From NCBI GenBank assembly GCA_039111635.1, contig JBCAQO010000004.1:3410001-3474000 (forward strand): 64,000 nt of DNA. The letters are read 5' to 3'. Under the pieces are notes generated by a model. The model was not told the origin of the DNA. It searched no databases and worked only from the letters and a program-made list of their open reading frames with translations. Positions 58,668 to 64,000 of the stretch are shown here, one piece after another (the first letter of the stretch is position 1; the number at the start of each line of letters is the position of its first letter). The DNA is from Heterobasidion occidentale (Eukaryota; Basidiomycota; Agaricomycetes; Russulales; Bondarzewiaceae). Position numbers and translations under genes: made by a program.

Positions 58668-60413
58668 TCACTCGTAGAGCTTCTCTTGATAGCCAGGCAA
58701 AATGACCGCGGTTCTGAATGTCGGGTCATACGTGTACGCGCCCTTGGTGCGCTGCCATTTCTGCTTCGCAAACGTCCACGCTAAAAAGGCAAGATCAGTA
58801 CGAACACATTAAGTGATAACGTAGGTCAGTGAGGGCTGACCTTCGGTGGTAGGGACAGGGTTTCCTGACTTCTCGAATACGTTTTGGGTGAACCCTTCAC
58901 GCTGGAGCACGGGAGATTCACTCGCAGTACGGAGAAGGATGTCATTGTGCGGGCTGCAATGTGGATCGTGTGACTATTATTGAGCTCGCTGGAACATGAG
59001 GATGGCGCCTTACCGAGAGAAGTACAACAGCCCAAGACGGTCAACATGTTGCTGGTCTTTCGGAGGGGCCGCGACGCTGAAAATGATCTCAGCATCGCGC
59101 GATCATTGCGAGAAGTACGACGATTCATTTACCGGTGCACCGTACTCTGGACGTAGCCGCCAGTCAGGAAGGACAATGCATCACAGGCATTGACAGTCAA
59201 CGTAGCATCCTGAGGCTTAACCCATTTCCACTGGTTATGGATGGGATCGCGAATCTGAAGGGCTGCTACGGGCTGGCGGAAGAGAAGGGTGAACGACCCG
59301 AGGTCTTCGTGATGTACTGAGCGGATGATTCTAATAAACCGACAAATGGGGCATACCGGTGTGTCCACCGCCCCAAATATTTCCAAGTTTCTGGTTCTCC
59401 TCCGGCGACATCTTGCCGTACTTCATGTAGCGGAGATGATCCTGAACACGATGTGACTAAGTGAAGAACGATAATGGCGAAGGAATCAGCTTACCTCGCT
59501 CTTTACCTCATATTGGTGTATTTTCGTGAAGTAATCCTCAGGAAGCTCGAGAGCAATGGCGAGGAGAACGTGGAGACGGTCCAAGACCTCACTGTGGAGA
59601 GCCTGGCGGACATACATATAAGCGACGCAAGTTCACACAGCACGAAGATGCAAGGCCGACCCTGGCGAATTGCTCGATCTCCTCAATGTGATCCTGGATG
59701 AGTTTGGGGTGCTGATGCTTGAAAGAGCCATTGAATTCTGTGACGATTAGTTCAGCACACACCCTCGTATGTCCTCTTAAGGACCGACATACTTGGAATG
59801 TTATAAACCTCTACGCGATCTCTTATGCCTTCAGTGGGCTCCAAACTGGGCGACGTCAAGTGGCAGAGTAATCAGCCAGCGAAGTATCAGCTTCATAGGA
59901 AAGCGCACGCACAGTCGACGACCAGCAGGAACGTAGCCATTGAACTGGCCCTCATCTTTACAGACAGAGATATAGGAAATGAAAGTAATCTCTGGCCAAT
60001 TTACGCACCTAATCCTTGGGGAACGTACTTGAGCTTCTCCTCCAAGGTAGCTCATAGAGCTCTCTCCCTAGTGCAAACTGCCTATTGACCGCCTCTTGAG
60101 AGATATTGAAGTTCTTCACATAGAAGAACCCCTTTTCCCGCAGGGCTTTGATGAGAAAGGCAGCGAGATCTTTCCTGCCCTCTGGTGTATGGTACAAGGC
60201 AAGATCGAGAGTGACGAGTTCCGCCCAATCGAGGTCTTCCTGGAAGCAATTCGCCGCTGATTCAACCGCGTGCACGCCAAATTGTTCAAAAAAATCGCAC
60301 CTTTGTCTCTGCGACGAAGGAATATGAGCCTAGTGGGTGCAGTAGTCAGCCAAGCAAGACGCGGAGTGGTCGCCGCGAGCAACAAACTAACCAAGGGAAA
60401 CGGGAGCAGGCAT
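58668..60413 (-). CDS. 2-oxoglutarate/Fe(II)-dependent oxygenase (isopenicillin N synthase-like), apparent frameshift
   Basis: Non-heme iron oxygenase. Start MPAPVSLGSYSFVAETK at 60413 is built from two small exons spliced to EDLDWAELVTLDLALYHTPE, then LIKALREKGFFYVKNFNIS (the DIOX_N domain), ELYELP, EEKLKYVP, NGYVPAGRR, EFNGSFKHQHPKLIQDHIEE, DHLRYMKYGKMSPEENQKLG, GGGHT joined to DLGSFTLLFRQPVAALQI (HxD iron ligands across an intron), DALSFLTGGYVQSTVHRV (distal His and the Arg that binds 2-oxoglutarate), APPKDQ and a C-terminus AVLPGYQEKLYE ending at 58668. One base is missing near 60044-60046, between ELP and EEKLK. Substrate unknown; relatives hydroxylate gibberellins, pyrimidines, flavonoids and fungal metabolites. 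Confidence 0.83.
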
Positions 60414-61072
60414 CACGTGCTTTCAAGAGATCTCAACTTTTCGTCGTTTACGGCAACAGCCAAGTTGAACGTCACCATTTGTGAAGCCTCTCACTTTTAT
60501 ATGCATTCTGTGTCCCTGACGTTTGGTACGACCCTATTCACGAGACAGGAAACACGCTTCAGTAAGCTTGAGCACCTCATACAGCTTCTCAATGACACGC
60601 TGGCTGCTTGCGCCGATCCTAAAGTTATCTTCCACTTCGCCGCTGCCCAACGGTCCTCTACAGGTAAGTATCGGAGCCCCTTTGTAACAACTCGACCGAC
60701 GGACATAGATAGCACAGACTCATGACCTTTACTGCCTCTATCGCCGTCACCTCATGTTGCTTCTGAATGGTGTGACTTCCACATATATAGTGTGATGGTA
60801 GCCAATTATGGCGAGCTGACGTGCAATGGCATGCTCACAGGTATGTTTTGCGATATACATTTCTGCTCGATTTCCTTAATTTCTGCTGATTGATCAGGTG
60901 GATTGACGTCGAGTCTTTCTGTGCCTTCGAATGCAATATCTATACGTGGTGTCATTGACATGGCCTATCGCACACCAAAGCAGATTCATCGACTCGTAAA
61001 AGCCGCTGCGGAGAGTACAATGATCCTCGTCCAGAGGACGTCTTGCGCCCTTGGTCACTCTCCATCTTCGTC
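60414..61072. other. Divergent intergenic region
   Basis: About 660 bases between the oxygenase (minus) and the transporter (plus), so a shared bidirectional promoter region. Plus-strand frames here (for example 60903-61163) overlap the transporter start in another frame and carry no motif. Confidence 0.4.
60494..60501 (-). promoter_or_regulatory. TATA-like box of the 2OG oxygenase
   Basis: The minus strand reads TATAAAAG about 80-90 bases upstream of the start codon at 60413, which supports that start over one at 60275. Confidence 0.45.
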
Positions 61073-63851
61073 ATGTCCACCCCCAAATCTCCAGCTAAAG
61101 CGCGGCCTTGGAGTAGTTACATCTGGTTCGTTCACACGTACTCAATGGTCCGAGGGGGTCTGATGAACGGAGATTAGGGACTCGTGGGACAAGTCACCTG
61201 AGGAGCGCAAGTTCCTGCGAAGGCTTGACGCTTGCCTCATCACGTACGCCGCGTTGTCCTATTTCAGCAAGAACTTAGACCAGCAGAACATCACGGTGAG
61301 TCTCTTCACCTTAATTACTAGCTGAATACCGGTTTCTTATTGCCGCAAATTAGAACGCATATGTATCGGGAATGCAAGAAGAGTATGCGCTACGTTATTC
61401 ACAACTTTATCTTGATCGCACTAATTGTTGTTCCTCGCAGTCTTGGCTTGTGAGTATTCATATCGTGGCACAATTATATCTAACCGCTTCAATGTAGACA
61501 TGGGAATGAGCTAAATTATATCACAACGGCGTGGACATGCGGTTATGTGATCGGGCAAATTCCTTCCAAGTGCGGGCTTTCTTGTCTTTTGCAAACCAGT
61601 GTTGACCGTGATTTCAGCCTACTGATTACGCGAATTCGACCGTCTCTTTGGGTAAATGTCTATCACGAAATCGTTCATCAGTATCGTCCAGGAGTTCTGA
61701 CACAGGTCGATAACCAGATTCCCGCCATGGAACTTCTGTGGAGCATTCTGACCCTGGTCCTCGCTTCAAGCAAAAGTTTCACAACTCTTGTGGTCGTCCG
61801 CTTCTTTGTTGGACTTGCCGAATCCACATTCTACCCTGGAATGCAAGTAAGTACTCGACTCGACTCCATGTACTCAGATATCGCAATGAGACGTTCTATG
61901 GAAGTATGTTATTGGCAGTTGGTACAAGAAAGAAGAACTAGCAAAGAGAGCCTGTATATTTCATGTGCGTTCCGCATGTCATGTGTATTGTGACGGCTCG
62001 TAACTCTCACCATCTGACTTGCAGACGGCCAGTGCCGTAGGATCGATGTTCAGTGGATTTTTGCAGGCGGTACAGGGTTGATTCTAGTTGTATTCTCATG
62101 ACTAATGGATCAATCTCGACAGGGTGCATACAACGGGCTCAATGGTGTCCACGGACTTGCGGGCTGGAGATGTTGGTGTTTGTGCACGTACTTTACTTAT
62201 TTGATAGCTGATACTATGTACAGGGCTGTTCATCATCGACGGCGTCATCACTGCTCCCATCGCCCTACTCGGGTTCATCATCATGCCTGATCTTCCTTCA
62301 ACCACTAAGCCTTCCTTCTTACTCTCCAGCGAGTATCTTGAAATCTCAAAGCGACGTATGGAGGAGGCGGGAAGAAGGCCACCTTCTCATTTCACGAAAA
62401 AGAAGGTCAGTTCACGGATGAGGGTTTTTTTCCAACCAGCCATTTCTCTCCATTCGCGGTCTCATACTGATAATTTGCGTATGCAATAAGGTCATAGGAT
62501 TCTTCAAGACGTGGCATCTCTGGATGCTTGTTCCTCGTGCGCCCTATGACAACCATAATAAGCGAAGTGATATCTAACTTTCGCCCCATCTAGTATATGT
62601 CCTCGTCCGTCACCCCTCTATCTTCCAGCCTTGACATGATGAATGATACGTGACACAGTTCAATAATGGGGGTGGTGGATATACATCTATGACATTCTGG
62701 TACGCCCTTCCAAATGACTCTTATCAATATCATGTTCATGACATAGAAATTCACAAGGCTCAAGAGCTTCAATAGACCTAACCACACCGTCTATACCGTC
62801 GCGCAAATAAATACATATCCGTTCGGTATCTCTGCAGTTCAAATAATCACGAGTGCGGCCTGTCTTCACTTTTTTTTGAGGGTGCTGACAAGGTACTCAC
62901 TCTCATAGCTCTTGCCTATGCATGGTGGAGCGATGCAGTGGGTGCCCGCTGGCCACCAATGTTGTTCGCTGGGGTCAGTTGAAGTCATACATATCCTTTG
63001 ACTTTCATTCAAATCGTCTCATCCCTCAGACCTGGTCTATGGTGACTTACATAGTCTTAGCAGCAACCCCTCTGTATTCGCACATTGCAAGGTCCGTATA
63101 TCGTAATCACGAGCCTACATCAGGGTGTGCTAAACTTTTCCCCAGGCGCTGGGTGTTCTATTACTTCGTACGAGCTCATACGCAAAGTGGGTTTCCCAGC
63201 AATTTTGACGTCATCGCCAGACACTCTGTGCTGCAGGATTGTCCGGGCTTATACTTACATGGGCGAATGAACTCACACAAGATGACAATGAAAGCAAGTC
63301 CCCTGTTCGTGCCTGACCTCCGCCTTGACTGATAGCCAGCGAGTCAGAACGTGCCTTCGTAGTCGCCTCATGCAATATGTGGGCATATGTATTCCAGGTC
63401 GGTGTAAGCAGTATACATATACAACCGCCGCTGACATCCCCTTTGCACAGGCTTGGCTTCCGATGTGAGGAACTATCTGATCGTCGAAACGTGTTTTTGT
63501 TAACATAGATCTCTAGAGTCATTTTTCCGCAAGTTGAACAACCGCGGTATGTATATTGACTAGCCACTCTGATCACTTAAAAGAGTTGATTTCGAGATGA
63601 TACAGGGTGTTCAAAGGCAACGTCGCAACTGCTTGCATCAACTTGGGCATGAGTTTGTTGTTTCTGTCAACCTCAAGGTGGCATACACCTCATCATCAAA
63701 TGCAGTGTGCTTTGCCACAGGTACGATGTTCCTCCAGCGGCGCGACGAACGGCGCTCTTCCGGGATTGGCTCCGATGAAAGCAGCATCATCGTTGCTGAG
63801 AATGTCGAAGCAGACGATTTGGATGCAAAGAGCAAAATTTTAGAGACATGA
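61073..63851 (+). CDS. MFS transporter of the Dal5/Tna1 anion:cation symporter family
   Basis: Twelve-helix permease; relatives carry allantoate, nicotinate, pantothenate or other organic anions. Start MSTPKSPAKARPWSSYIW at 61073, across an intron to DSWDKSPEERKFLRRLDACL, ITYAALSYFSKNLDQQNIT, NAYVSGMQEE, GNELNYITTAWTCGYVIGQI, WSILTLVLASSKSFTTLVVV, RFFVGLAESTFYPGMQ, ASAVGSMFSGFLQ, NGLNGVHGLAGWRW, LFIIDGVITAPIALLGFIIM, PDLPSTTKPSFLLSSEYLEI. Then FW joins LKSFN, YTVAQINTYPFGISAVQIIT, TLAYAWWSDAVGARWPPMLF, RWVFYYF, LSGLILTWANEL, RAFVVASCNMWAYVFQ, VFKGNVATACINLGMSLLFL and a polar tail from FLQRRDERRSSGIG to KSKILET at 63851. About fourteen introns. The middle exons before ASAVGS need small adjustments that I could not all verify. 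The complete counterpart of the partial gene at 11181-12944. Confidence 0.85.
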
Positions 63852-64000
63852 AGGGCTAGGAGAGTGGCAGATGCATGCCGTGATCATTCTTCCAGGTGTA
63901 CAGTAGTAAACTGCTCTATTAGTCTTTGTCGCATTGTCATCCTCGGTACTGAGCACTCAGCAGGCCGAGCGGGCAATGTCATCTAGTCAAGACTCATAGT
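62080..64000 (+). repeat. Right arm of the inverted repeat (pairs with 11011-12944), runs off the window
   Basis: Matches the reverse complement of 11011-12944 to the last base of the window, through both exons and introns of the transporter and into its 3' flank. The unpaired remainder of the left arm, toward IDO at 10748, predicts what may lie beyond 64000. Confidence 0.85.

Noticed and set aside
60009..60275. Start of the 2OG oxygenase at 60275 (MHAVESAANC)
   Set aside because: A spliced start at 60413 with a TATA box at the right distance gives the family-like ETK-EDLDWAEL junction; the MHAVES part is intron.

Overview
The window looks like basidiomycete nuclear DNA, most likely an Agaricomycete. 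The reasons are many short GT-AG introns (mostly 45-80 nt) in nearly every gene, family content typical of that group (a DUF6534-type membrane protein, an MYND-finger protein, GH18 and GH5 secreted hydrolases, a Dal5-type permease, a salicylate-hydroxylase-like monooxygenase), and no operons. Two runs of N (12945-13044 and 43351-43449, each about 100 nt) split it into three contigs. Intron-exon models were built by hand from translated motifs and splice sites; single-base boundaries can be wrong.

Contig 1 (1-12944): a gene-poor start with hairpins, then on the minus strand YPI1 (phosphatase-1 inhibitor), a class III GH18 chitinase, an MYND protein with an 18-nt microexon, and an indoleamine 2,3-dioxygenase (IDO, BNA2-like). 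It ends inside a partial Dal5/Tna1-like transporter gene that is an inverted, roughly 92% similar copy of the transporter at the right edge of the window.

Contig 2 (13045-43350): a metaxin/Fax-like GST cut by the gap, a GC-rich purine-biased stretch, the large dual-specificity phosphatase PPS1 (five exons), a GH5 mannanase-like hydrolase, a DUF6534 membrane protein, a small TA-flanked inverted-repeat element, then a block holding a small hypothetical gene, a quinone oxidoreductase, an ARO8/KAT-like aminotransferase, two paralogous hypothetical genes, cytochrome c, a relic of the TFIIF-beta winged helix, and the TFIIF-beta gene itself, cut by the gap.

Contig 3 (43450-64000) begins by repeating that whole block (30677-43350 again as 43450-56098) at very high identity, finishes TFIIF-beta, and continues with an FAD monooxygenase, a 2-oxoglutarate/Fe(II) oxygenase and the complete Dal5-type transporter. 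The layout A-X-[gap]-X'-B, with both copies abutting the gap, is what unmerged haplotypes or overlapping contigs produce. Frame-breaking one- or two-base indels were seen in contigs 1 and 3 (IDO, chitinase 5' end, three copy-2 genes, the monooxygenase, the dioxygenase) but hardly in contig 2 (only GH5), so the three contigs may differ in consensus quality.

Functional themes: secreted polysaccharide degradation (GH18, GH5), tryptophan/aromatic metabolism (IDO, KAT-like aminotransferase, aromatic-type monooxygenase, organic-anion permease of the family that contains the nicotinate carrier), and housekeeping genes (cytochrome c, TFIIF-beta, YPI1, PPS1). I found no tRNA, rRNA, CRISPR array or virus.
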